Origin: an uncultured Ruminococcus sp.
GTDB taxonomy: Bacteria > Bacillota > Clostridia > Oscillospirales > Acutalibacteraceae
DNA length: 6,332 nt
NCBI GenBank assembly: GCA_902802975.1
Contig: CADCOF010000120.1
Location: forward strand, 1-6,332
Direction of reading: 5' to 3'
Part shown: positions 1-6,015 of the stretch, piece after piece
Layout of the letters: each line of letters begins with the position of its first letter
Position numbering within the stretch: position 1 is the stretch's first letter
Translations under genes and position numbers: made by a program
Notes under the pieces: generated by a model
Told to the model about the DNA's origin: nothing
Seen by the model: only the letters and a program-made list of their open reading frames with translations
The model's database searches: none

Positions 1-60
1 AACGGTTGGGAACCGCCCCCCGGCGGCTGCGAAAGCAGACGTGACGGAGGGGTTATACTG
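1..60. repeat. GC-rich foldable element, probable end of a dispersed intergenic repeat
   Basis: This stretch is much richer in G and C than the AT-rich DNA beside it and does not look like a gene. It can fold: AACC at 11-14 can pair with GGTT at 51-54, CC at 16-17 with GG at 49-50, and CTGC at 27-30 with GCAG at 35-38 closing a GAAA tetraloop. From memory, elements with a GACGGAGGGGTT-like end recur between genes in gut Clostridia, but that was not checked here. The element runs off the left edge, so its full length is unknown. It could instead be a structured RNA or the edge of a mobile element remnant. Confidence 0.4.
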
Positions 61-80
61 CGGTAATTTTCGTTTTGGCA

Positions 81-131
81 CACTCTCCATTGCGAATTGC
101 TAATTGAATTCCGCATTCTTCTCAACTCTCC
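81..131. repeat. Low-complexity intergenic repeat downstream of leuD
   Basis: This short stretch holds AATTGC, TTGAATTCCGCATT and two CTCTCC motifs. Close relatives of these words occur in the other gaps of the window: GAATTCCGCATTCCGCATT near 4375, the AATGCGT array near 6221, and the GTGTGGAG words near 2109 and 6071. No terminator-like hairpin followed by a T-run is visible for leuD, so the leu transcript may continue past the window edge. Confidence 0.45.
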
Positions 132-132
132 T

Positions 133-627
133 TTAATTGCCCTTGCGTGATTTTATTGAATTGAGAAGTCCGTTAGCGTTTATGATCTCTTTGATGAAAT
201 CCGGGAACGGCTGTGCCTGATACTGCTCCTGCTTTGTTTCATTGTATATTATTCCTGTGTCAAAGTCAATACTTACAGTATCGCCATCGGAAATCTTGTC
301 GCTGGCTTCGGGACATTCGAGAATAGCAAGACCTATATTTATTGCGTTGCGATAGAAAATACGTGCAAAACTTTTGGCAATAACGCAGTCAATTCCCGCC
401 GCCTTAATCGCAATGGGCGCATGCTCTCTTGACGAACCACAGCCAAAATTTGCGCCGCCTACCATGATATCGCCCTTTTGAACTTTGTTCACAAAAGATG
501 TATCGATGTCTTCCATGCAGTGCTTCGCAAGCTCGCTGTGATCAGCCGTATTGAGGTAGCGCGCCGGAATTATTACGTCTGTATCTATATTGTTGCCGTA
601 CTTATGTACAGTTCCTTTTGCGTTCAT
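133..627 (-). CDS. leuD: 3-isopropylmalate dehydratase, small subunit
   Basis: LeuD is the small subunit of the cytoplasmic isopropylmalate isomerase. With LeuC it converts 2-isopropylmalate to 3-isopropylmalate in leucine synthesis. The 164-residue product has the length of the short bacterial/archaeal LeuD type and shows its swivel-domain signatures: [13 protein letters not shown] at residues 13-25, [15 protein letters not shown] at 57-71 (the loop that helps recognise substrate), and [16 protein letters not shown] at 85-100. The start is supported by a GGAGGA ribosome site at 635-640, 7 nt upstream. The site begins right after the leuC stop codon and the gap is only 13 nt, so translation of the two subunits is probably coupled. 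The short HacB subunit of homoaconitase is related, but an adjacent leuA and leuC make LeuD the better call. Confidence 0.96.
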   Translation of the reverse strand: MNAKGTVHKYGNNIDTDVIIPARYLNTADHSELAKHCMEDIDTSFVNKVQKGDIMVGGANFGCGSSREHAPIAIKAAGIDCVIAKSFARIFYRNAINIGLAILECPEASDKISDGDTVSIDFDTGIIYNETKQEQYQAQPFPDFIKEIINANGLLNSIKSRKGN

Positions 628-640
628 ATGTGTGTCCTCC

Positions 641-1900
641 TCAGATATTCCTCGGGTCGGTAATCACGCCCGTAATTGCACTTGCGGCGGCAACAGCGGG
701 GCTGGCAAGATAAATCTTGGAGCTTACGTGACCCATTCTGCCCACAAAGTTTCTGTTCGTGGTGGCAACGGCAACCTCGTCCTCTGCAAGAATACCCATG
801 TATCCGCCGAGGCACGGACCGCACGTTGGAGTTGACACTGCGCACCCTGCGTCCATAAAGATATCGATATAGCCCGCTTTCATAGCCTCACGGTATATAG
901 TAGGAGTCGCCGGGATAACAATAGCGCGAACGCCCTTTGCAATGTGCTTGCCCTTGAGTATTTCGGCTGCTATGCGAAGATCGGATATTCTTCCGTTTGT
1001 GCATGAACCGATAACTACCTGGTCTATCTTAACGTCCGAAAGTGCCGCTGCGTCTCTTGTATTTTCGGGAAGATGAGGACAAGCCACTGTAGGATCAATC
1101 GCACCCAGGTCAATATTGATAACGCGCTCATAAACTGCGTCTTCATCAGCTTTATAAACAGTATAAGGACGGTTGACTCTTGCGTTTACATATTCAAGCG
1201 TCTGATCGTCAACTTCAAAAATGCCGTTCTTTGCGCCGGCTTCAATAGCCATATTTGCAATGCAGAGTCTGTCGTCAACAGACAGTTCGCTCACGCCCTC
1301 GCCCGTAAATTCCATCGACTTGTAGAGTGCGCCGTCAACGCCGATCTTTCCGATTATGAAAAGAATTACGTCCTTGCCGGATACGAACGGTTTCAGTTTG
1401 CCTGTAAGCTCAAATCTGATAGCCTCGGGAACCTTGAACCACGCCTCGCCCGTTGCCATTCCTGCAGCCATATCGGTGCTGCCCACGCCTGTGGAAAACG
1501 CGCCCACTGCGCCGTATGTGCATGTGTGCGAATCTGCGCCGATGACGATATCGCCCGGGGCTACAAGTCCTTTTTCAGGCAAAAGAGCGTGTTCGATACC
1601 CATTTCGCCAACATCGAAATAATTATCAATGTCGTACTTGCACGCAAAACAGCGGCACTGCTTTGTCTGCTGCGCAGCCTTGATGTCCTTATTCGGAACG
1701 AAATGATCCATGACCATAGCGATCTTGGATTTATCAAACACACCGTCAAATCCGTTCTTCTCGAACTCATTAATCGCAACAGGTGTTGTGATATCGTTGC
1801 CGAGGACAAGACTCAGCTTCACTCTGATAAGCTGACCTGCGCTCACGCTGTCAAGCCCTGCGCCGGCGGCGAGGATTTTTTGAGTCATTGTCATACCCAT
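641..1900 (-). CDS. leuC: 3-isopropylmalate dehydratase, large subunit
   Basis: LeuC is the aconitase-family catalytic subunit that carries the 4Fe-4S cluster and pairs with LeuD. The chosen start gives 419 residues, the usual length of this LeuC type, beginning [11 protein letters not shown] as family members do. Visible signatures are [11 protein letters not shown] (residues 33-43), [11 protein letters not shown] (101-111), [11 protein letters not shown] (121-131), GSCTNGR (298-304) and [11 protein letters not shown] (356-366). C300, C360 and C363 are the expected cluster ligands. The frame stays open upstream to 2056, but those extra 52 residues do not resemble LeuC and would span the candidate promoter at 1970-1998. 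An AAGGGAG ribosome site sits 8 nt before the ATG at 1900, while the in-frame ATG at 1906 is too close to it. Homoaconitase is a relative but is less likely in this context. Confidence 0.96.
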   Translation of the reverse strand: MGMTMTQKILAAGAGLDSVSAGQLIRVKLSLVLGNDITTPVAINEFEKNGFDGVFDKSKIAMVMDHFVPNKDIKAAQQTKQCRCFACKYDIDNYFDVGEMGIEHALLPEKGLVAPGDIVIGADSHTCTYGAVGAFSTGVGSTDMAAGMATGEAWFKVPEAIRFELTGKLKPFVSGKDVILFIIGKIGVDGALYKSMEFTGEGVSELSVDDRLCIANMAIEAGAKNGIFEVDDQTLEYVNARVNRPYTVYKADEDAVYERVINIDLGAIDPTVACPHLPENTRDAAALSDVKIDQVVIGSCTNGRISDLRIAAEILKGKHIAKGVRAIVIPATPTIYREAMKAGYIDIFMDAGCAVSTPTCGPCLGGYMGILAEDEVAVATTNRNFVGRMGHVSSKIYLASPAVAAASAITGVITDPRNI

Positions 1901-1908
1901 AAACATTT

Positions 1909-1915
1909 CTCCCTT
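1909..1915 (-). promoter_or_regulatory. Ribosome binding site that fixes the leuC start
   Basis: AAGGGAG on the minus strand lies 8 nt before the ATG at 1900-1898 and only 2 nt before the ATG at 1906-1904. The spacing selects the later ATG and argues against the long N-terminal extension that the open frame would otherwise allow. Confidence 0.8.
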
Positions 1916-1919
1916 GTTC

Positions 1920-1947
1920 GGCAGCTGTCCGCAAATCGGCAGCCGCC
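1920..1947 (-). promoter_or_regulatory. GC-rich hairpin in the leuC 5' leader
   Basis: On the minus strand GGCGGCTG (1947-1940) pairs with CAGCTGCC (1927-1920) with one G-U pair. The helix continues as CCG/CGG around an ATTTG loop, with a single bulged A at 1928. It sits between the candidate leuC promoter and the ribosome site, ending 4 nt before the AAGGGAG. No T-run follows, so it is not an intrinsic terminator. It could stabilise the leuCD mRNA, modulate initiation, or mark a processing point. The function is not known. Confidence 0.5.
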
Positions 1948-1969
1948 CGGTTTCTAAACTATAATTATT

Positions 1970-1998
1970 ATTATACAACTTTTTATCTATCGAGTAAA
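1970..1998 (-). promoter_or_regulatory. Candidate sigma-A promoter for leuCD
   Basis: The minus strand shows TTTACT (1998-1993), a 17-bp spacer and a perfect TATAAT (1975-1970). The -35 matches four of six consensus bases. Transcription would begin near 1963, about 63 nt before the leuC ATG, and would include the leader hairpin. The surrounding DNA is AT-rich, so a chance match is possible, but exact spacing and position make it credible. It would let leuCD be expressed apart from the T-box-controlled leuA transcript. Confidence 0.55.
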
Positions 1999-2043
1999 GG
2001 GCAATTTTAAATATTTCACTGCTTTTATCGCTCAAAAACACAT

Positions 2044-2062
2044 CATATTCCAACATATTCCA
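2044..2062. repeat. Two 9-bp direct repeats upstream of the leuC promoter
   Basis: CATATTCCA occurs at 2044-2052 and again at 2054-2062, about one helical turn apart. The pair lies roughly 46 to 64 bp upstream of the candidate leuC -35 box. The phasing resembles an activator site, but no protein can be assigned and chance is possible in AT-rich DNA. Confidence 0.3.
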
Positions 2063-2108
2063 AATCGCAGCGAAAATCTTTTGTAAAACATAATGAGTAA
2101 TTGTTATT

Positions 2109-2172
2109 AGTGTGGAGTGATAAAAGAAGAGTTTTAGATTAAACTACAACTCCACTCTTCACACTCCACACT
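2109..2172. repeat. Inverted repeat abutting the leuA stop codon
   Basis: AGTGTGGAGTG at 2109-2119 is the exact reverse complement of 2162-2172. A second exact 7-bp pair, GAAGAGT at 2126-2132 with ACTCTTC at 2154-2160, is nested inside. The outer arm ends 4 bp from the leuA stop, so the leuA mRNA would carry a long hairpin at its 3' end. No T-run follows it on the minus strand, so simple intrinsic termination is unlikely. The GTGTGGAG word recurs near 6071, suggesting a dispersed repeat family. Confidence 0.6.
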
Positions 2173-2176
2173 CTCC

Positions 2177-3862
2177 TCACGCCTTATTTTTCTCGTACTC
2201 TCTGCGATTGACAGCCGAAAACAGCGCGTTTACCGATGAATAAATGATGTCGCCGTGAACGCCTACGCCCCATTCGATATTTCCTTCCTTATCCGTAATG
2301 GAAACATAAGTAACGGCGCGCGACTCCGAGCCTCTTTCCAGCGCGTGTTCGGTATATGACATGTCGCTGATATCAACATTGAGTTCGTGTCTGAGCGCGC
2401 GGCTTACCGCACTCAAACGACCCGAACCGTCAGCCGAGATATGCTTATCCTCGCCCTTTACGTTTATGGTCATTTCAACATGCATGCGGGTGCCGTCCTC
2501 ATTTGCCTTGCTGAACACTATATTTTTGAGTTCATATGGTCTTTTTACATTGATAAATTCTGCGGCAAAGCAATCGTAAACCTCATTGGGCAGCATCTCC
2601 TTGTGGTTTACGTCGGAAACATTTTTTATAAAATAGCTTACCTTCTCGCCAAAAGCCTTCGGAAGTACATAGCCGTAATGCGTCTCAAGCAAGTAGCTTA
2701 CGCCGCCCTTACCGGACTGAGAATTAATTCTGATAACGTCGGTCTCGTACTCTCTGCCCACATCGGCGGGGTCGATTGGCAGATACGGAACTGTCCAGCT
2801 TGTGAGTCCCTTTTCGCTGTGCCACTTTTTGCCTTTTGCAATAGCGTCCTGATGAGAACCCGAAAAAGCTGCGAACACAAGCGCGCCTGCGTAGGGGCTT
2901 CTGTCGCCTACCTTCATTCTTGTGACTCGCTCGTAAGTCTCGCAGATTGAAGGAATATCGCTGAAATCGAGCTGCGGGTCAACGCCCTGTGAGAACATAT
3001 TCATAGCAAGGGTAACAATGTCAACGTTGCCTGTTCTCTCGCCGTTTCCGAAAAGTGTTCCCTCAACTCTGTCGGCACCTGCAAGAAGTCCAAGCTCCGT
3101 GTCCGCAACACCGCAGCCTCTGTCGTTGTGCGGGTGAAGTGACAGTTCCACGCACTCTCTGAAATCAAGTCTGTCGGACATATACTCAATCTGATTAGCG
3201 TAAATATGCGGCAGTGAATGCTCGACTGTTACGGGGAGATTTATTATTGCTTTATTATCCTCTGTCGGCTGGAGAATATCGAGTACGGCGTTGCAGACTT
3301 CGAGTGCGTATTCCGGTTCCGTGCCGGTGAACGATTCGGGAGAATACTCCACTCTGAAATTAGTGCCGTTTTCCTCCTGGAGACGTTTGATGAGCTTTGC
3401 GCCGTCAACTGCGATCTTCTTGATCTCTTCCTTTGACTTTTTAAACACCTGCTCGCGCTGTGCCTTTGAAGTTGAATTATAAAAATGAACTATCGCATTT
3501 TTGCAGCCCTTGAGCGACTCAAATGTCTTGAGGATAATATGCTCTCTCGCCTGAGTCAGAACCTGAACCGTAACGTCGTCTGGTATTCTGTTTTCTTCGA
3601 TGAGTCTGCGCAGGAAATTGTACTCCGTTTCGCTTGCAGCGGGAAATCCGACCTCAATCTCCTTGAAACCAATCTTAACGAGCATTTCAAAAAAATCAAG
3701 TTTCTCGTCAATACTCATCGGCACGATCAGGGACTGATTGCCGTCGCGCAGATCAACCGAACACCATGTCGGCGCATGATCGACATATTCCTTTTTGACC
3801 CACTTATACTTATTTGACGGCGGGTTAAAATACTGGCGGGTATATCTCTCATAGTTTCTCAT
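2177..3862 (-). CDS. leuA: 2-isopropylmalate synthase, long (type 2) form
   Basis: LeuA condenses acetyl-CoA with 2-oxoisovalerate to give 2-isopropylmalate, the committed step of leucine synthesis, in the cytoplasm. At 561 residues it belongs to the long class that includes mycobacterial, corynebacterial and yeast enzymes. It begins with the N-terminal extension ending near residue 30. The TIM-barrel domain follows, with SVDLRDGNQSL at 35-45 (catalytic R39 and metal-binding D40), HPHNDRG at 243-249 (metal-binding H243 and H245) and FGNGERTGNVD at 271-281. A subdomain has SQSGKGG at 381-387, and the C-terminal regulatory domain (about 430-555) usually mediates leucine feedback inhibition. The start has an AAAGGAG site 10 nt upstream. 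Lack of homocitrate-synthase context and the neighbouring leuCD make LeuA secure. Expression is likely controlled by the upstream T-box. Confidence 0.97.
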   Translation of the reverse strand: MRNYERYTRQYFNPPSNKYKWVKKEYVDHAPTWCSVDLRDGNQSLIVPMSIDEKLDFFEMLVKIGFKEIEVGFPAASETEYNFLRRLIEENRIPDDVTVQVLTQAREHIILKTFESLKGCKNAIVHFYNSTSKAQREQVFKKSKEEIKKIAVDGAKLIKRLQEENGTNFRVEYSPESFTGTEPEYALEVCNAVLDILQPTEDNKAIINLPVTVEHSLPHIYANQIEYMSDRLDFRECVELSLHPHNDRGCGVADTELGLLAGADRVEGTLFGNGERTGNVDIVTLAMNMFSQGVDPQLDFSDIPSICETYERVTRMKVGDRSPYAGALVFAAFSGSHQDAIAKGKKWHSEKGLTSWTVPYLPIDPADVGREYETDVIRINSQSGKGGVSYLLETHYGYVLPKAFGEKVSYFIKNVSDVNHKEMLPNEVYDCFAAEFINVKRPYELKNIVFSKANEDGTRMHVEMTINVKGEDKHISADGSGRLSAVSRALRHELNVDISDMSYTEHALERGSESRAVTYVSITDKEGNIEWGVGVHGDIIYSSVNALFSAVNRREYEKNKA

Positions 3863-3872
3863 TTTGTATATG

Positions 3873-3879
3873 CTCCTTT
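3873..3879 (-). promoter_or_regulatory. leuA ribosome binding site
   Basis: AAAGGAG on the minus strand lies 10 nt before the leuA ATG (3862-3860) and about 25 nt after the T-run of the T-box terminator. Readthrough of that terminator is therefore required for this site to be transcribed from the upstream promoter. Confidence 0.8.
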
Positions 3880-3900
3880 ATATAAATATTTGATGATACA

Positions 3901-4273
3901 AACCAAAAAGCCCTCGCCTTTTGTATTCCAAAAGACGAAGGCAAAACTCCGCGGTACCACTTTTGTTGGTCACAATGACCCACTCTTTTCAACGCTAACA
4001 CGTCTACCTCCTGTAACGGTGAGGATCCGTCATTCCTAATCTGAGCATTGCCCATTTCAGTCAGCTGCTCGAGGGTGAGCTATAACCTCAGAGGGGAATA
4101 TCCCCCTACTGAACGCACAAAGCCTTCGGCTTTGTCTCTGCTTGTTTAAAGCAAAGCTTTTAAATGAGGGTTCCTGCCGTCTCACACCAGCCGACGGCTC
4201 TCTGAAAGCGAATCCCACGGTCTTTTACCCTGTCATGGCATTTAGTCATATATTATCGCTTCTGCGACCTTGT
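3901..4273 (-). ncRNA. T-box leader RNA, probably sensing tRNA-Leu
   Basis: This is a tRNA-sensing riboswitch in the leuA 5' UTR: uncharged tRNA stabilises an antiterminator and allows readthrough. Visible parts, 5' to 3' on the minus strand, start with a Stem I distal hairpin with AGAGA then GCCGTC/GACGGC around a GGTGTGA-containing loop (about 4202-4176). A Stem II-like hairpin follows (4135-4117). A GGGGA/TCCCC hairpin comes next (4105-4093), then a Stem III-like GGTCA/TGACC hairpin (3980-3968) and the T-box sequence AAAAGTGGTACCGCGG (3964-3949). TGGT at 3959-3956 would pair with an ACCA tRNA end, fitting the A discriminator of tRNA-Leu. The best specifier is CTC (Leu) at 4168-4166, followed by A. 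Overlapping CCC or CCT (Pro) are alternatives, so the codon is inferred from the leuA context. Confidence 0.93.
3905..3942 (-). terminator. Intrinsic terminator of the leuA T-box
   Basis: On the minus strand GCCTTCGTCTTTTG (3942-3929) and CAAAAGGCGAGGGC (3923-3910) form a continuous 14-bp stem with three G-U pairs around a GAATA loop, followed at once by TTTTT. It directly follows the T-box sequence. The upstream CAAAA...TTTTG pairing of the antiterminator reaches the first base of the terminator stem, as expected for mutually exclusive folds. Confidence 0.92.
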
Positions 4274-4279
4274 TAATAT

Positions 4280-4308
4280 ATATTACACTAAAAAATTAAA
4301 AAAGTCAA
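4280..4308 (-). promoter_or_regulatory. Sigma-A promoter of the leuA T-box transcript
   Basis: TTGACT (4308-4303), a 17-bp AT-rich spacer and TAATAT (4285-4280) are seen on the minus strand. Both boxes are one mismatch from consensus. Predicted initiation near 4273 places the whole T-box in the leader. Confidence 0.85.
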
Positions 4309-4374
4309 TACTTTTTTCGCTTTTATTTTCGCACATTCTTCTTTGAACATTTTCAATCGTATCAGACATACAAT

Positions 4375-4393
4375 GAATTCCGCATTCCGCATT
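4375..4393. repeat. Short GAATTCCGCATT repeat between the divergent promoters
   Basis: GAATTCCGCATTCCGCATT contains two tandem 7-bp ATTCCGC units. It matches the left-edge TTGAATTCCGCATT (104-117) and is the reverse-complement relative of the GGAATGCG/AATGCGT array at 6219-6241. It lies between the leu and thyX promoters without overlapping either. It is most simply a copy of a dispersed intergenic sequence family. Confidence 0.5.
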
Positions 4394-4410
4394 AAAAATT
4401 ACACTGCGTG

Positions 4411-4439
4411 TTGCTTTTTTTCAATTGTGGTGGTATAAT
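4411..4439 (+). promoter_or_regulatory. Extended -10 sigma-A promoter of thyX-tmk
   Basis: TTGCTT (4411-4416), a 17-bp spacer and a perfect TATAAT (4434-4439) are preceded by TGG, giving the extended -10 TGn motif. Transcription should start near 4446, leaving a leader of about 67 nt before the thyX ATG. Confidence 0.82.
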
Positions 4440-4449
4440 AGACGATGAG

Positions 4450-4487
4450 TTGTAATGTTTTCAATCATATTACAAACATATTACAAA
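4450..4487 (+). promoter_or_regulatory. Operator-like repeat in the thyX 5' UTR
   Basis: CATATTACAAA occurs as an exact 11-bp tandem pair at 4466-4476 and 4477-4487. Just upstream, TTGTAAT (4450-4456) is the reverse complement of the ATTACAA core in both copies. The block starts a few bases after the predicted transcription start and ends about 10 nt before the ribosome site. It could be a repressor operator with alternative half-site pairings or a weak RNA hairpin. It does not match a regulator box that I can name with confidence. Confidence 0.45.
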
Positions 4488-4512
4488 AAATAACATCGAG
4501 AGGAGTGAGCCA

Positions 4513-5334
4513 ATGGGTGCTCGTGTAACACTGCTCGCCTATACTCCGAGTCCCGAGCAAACGGTCGCTATGGCGGCAAAACTTTGTTATTCAAAATCCG
4601 ATATTTCCGACGTGCGTGAAGGTCTTACCGAAGAAAAAACCGCGTCGTTTCTTGATATGCTGTCAAGTCTGGGGCACCAAAGCCCTATTGAGCATGCGTC
4701 GTTTACTTTCGGTATCGAGGGTATTTCGCGCGCGTGTTCGCATCAGCTTGTCCGTCACAGAATCGCATCGTACAGTCAGCAGTCGCAGCGGTATGTTGAC
4801 GGGGCGTCGTTCGAGTTTGTGACTCCCCCGGAGATCGAAAAATCGCCCGAACTTTATTCGCTGTACAAGGCAGCTTTAGACAGCGAAATGCAGGCGTATG
4901 TCACACTTCGAAACGGGCTTATGGCTGCATCTATCAGGGCGTATTTAACCGAAAACGGCGGCTGTGATACAGATACTGCAAGCGACGACTCATCGCTGAT
5001 AGAGTCGTTTCGTGAAAGCAACAAAAAACTCTGCTCCGATTTCGAAAAGAAGGCAAACGAGGACGCACGTTTTATTTTACCAAATGCCTGCACAACAAAA
5101 ATTATATGCACATTCAACGCAAGATCACTTCTTAACTTCTTTGAACATCGCTGCTGCAATAGGGCGCAGTGGGAGATTCGCGACGTTGCAATGCAGATGC
5201 TGAAGCTATGCAAAGAGACCGCACCTCATATTTTTGCAAAAGCAGGTCCCGGCTGCGCGTTTGGCAATTGCCCGGAGGGCGCAATGAGCTGCGGAAAAGC
5301 GTTGGAAATGCGTGAGATATTCCGAAATATGTAA
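4513..5334 (+). CDS. thyX: Flavin-dependent thymidylate synthase
   Basis: ThyX makes dTMP from dUMP using FAD, NADPH and methylenetetrahydrofolate, and replaces the unrelated ThyA in many bacteria. The signature RHRX7S is present as RHRIASYSQQS at residues 81-91, followed by QRY. The C-terminal half has EDARFILPNA (183-192) and the substrate-binding NARSLLNFFEHRCCNRAQWEIR region (202-223). At 273 residues it is somewhat longer than minimal ThyX. The extra length appears to lie around 140-180, in a charged, Ser/Asp-rich stretch. The tail has three cysteines, C248, C253 and C260, in GPGCAFGNCPEGAMSCG, plus C214 in the RCC motif. A GAGAGGAG site 7 nt upstream supports the start. It is the first gene of an operon with tmk. 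Confidence 0.96.
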   Translation: MGARVTLLAYTPSPEQTVAMAAKLCYSKSDISDVREGLTEEKTASFLDMLSSLGHQSPIEHASFTFGIEGISRACSHQLVRHRIASYSQQSQRYVDGASFEFVTPPEIEKSPELYSLYKAALDSEMQAYVTLRNGLMAASIRAYLTENGGCDTDTASDDSSLIESFRESNKKLCSDFEKKANEDARFILPNACTTKIICTFNARSLLNFFEHRCCNRAQWEIRDVAMQMLKLCKETAPHIFAKAGPGCAFGNCPEGAMSCGKALEMREIFRNM

Positions 5335-5352
5335 CGGCGAGGGTAACTATTT

Positions 5353-6015
5353 ATGAAGGGCAGACTTATCGTAATTGAAGGTCTTGACGGCAGCGGGAAA
5401 GCTACTCAGACCGATTTGTTGTACAAATATATTACAAATAAAAATGTTAAGTGTACAAGATTATCATATCCGAATTATGACAGTGATTCGTCTGCGCTTG
5501 TTAAAATGTACTTAAGCGGCGAATTATCCGACAGCGCACAGGGAGTCAGCGCGTATGCCGCCGCTGCATTTTATGCTGTTGACCGCTGCGCTGATTATCT
5601 GAAATATCATAAGCAGCGTTACGAAAACGGAGAGCTGTTTTTATCGGACAGGTACGCAACTTCAAACGCCATATATCAAACGGCGAAACTTCCGAAAGAC
5701 GAGTGGGATGATTTTCTTGACTGGCTGGAAGATTTTGAGTATATAAAGTTGGGTGTGCCGAAACCGGATTCGGTGATATATCTCGATATGGGCGTAAATG
5801 TATCGCAAAAACTTCTTGAAAAGCGATACAAAGACGGCGGAAAAAAAGACATTCACGAACTTGACACAGAGTTTTTAAAAAAATGCAGAGAGGCAGCTTT
5901 GTACTGCGCAAATCATTACGGGTGGCAGTATATCAAATGTGACAACGGTCATGAACCGAGAGCAATTGAGGATATTTCGGCTGAAATCATTGGTATTGCA
6001 GATTTATTATTATGA
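5353..6015 (+). CDS. tmk: Thymidylate kinase (dTMP kinase), divergent clostridial type
   Basis: Tmk phosphorylates dTMP to dTDP with ATP, the step directly after ThyX. The 220-residue product has the family's size and landmarks: IEGLDGSGKATQ at 8-19 (P-loop), YAVDR at 74-78, SDRYATSNAIYQ at 98-109 (the DR[YFH] motif and thymine-site region), PDSVIYLDM at 138-146 and a lid-like segment RYKDGGKKDIHE at 158-169. Two departures stand out: Ala17 replaces the usual Ser/Thr after the P-loop lysine, and YPNY at 39-42 replaces the common FPxR. From memory, similar sequences occur widely in Clostridia, so this is probably a subfamily trait rather than decay, but another nucleoside monophosphate specificity is possible. 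The gene lies 18 nt after thyX, with a GAGGG ribosome site 9 nt before its ATG. No clear terminator follows it. Confidence 0.88.
   Translation: MKGRLIVIEGLDGSGKATQTDLLYKYITNKNVKCTRLSYPNYDSDSSALVKMYLSGELSDSAQGVSAYAAAAFYAVDRCADYLKYHKQRYENGELFLSDRYATSNAIYQTAKLPKDEWDDFLDWLEDFEYIKLGVPKPDSVIYLDMGVNVSQKLLEKRYKDGGKKDIHELDTEFLKKCREAALYCANHYGWQYIKCDNGHEPRAIEDISAEIIGIADLLL

Noticed and set aside
1920..1947. An intrinsic terminator before leuC.
   Set aside because: The hairpin is strong but is followed by CGAACAAGGGAG, not a T-run.
1073..1957. A 294-codon plus-strand open frame opposite leuC.
   Set aside because: It lies wholly antisense to a conserved gene, matches no family I recognise, and is rich in Cys/His/Arg in the way antisense frames often are.
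1901..2056. A 52-residue N-terminal extension of LeuC from an upstream in-frame ATG.
   Set aside because: The extra residues do not resemble LeuC. The stretch contains a promoter and a leader hairpin, and a well-spaced ribosome site points to the ATG at 1900.
2387..2950. A 187-codon plus-strand open frame opposite leuA.
   Set aside because: It is antisense to a strongly conserved coding region and has no ribosome site or recognisable domain.
3849..4055. A 68-codon minus-strand frame upstream of and overlapping the leuA start, a possible leader peptide.
   Set aside because: It runs through the T-box sequence and terminator, whose RNA structure explains the region. No leucine-codon run is present.
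4854..5213. A 119-codon minus-strand frame opposite thyX.
   Set aside because: It is the antisense shadow of the conserved ThyX catalytic region, with no supporting signals.
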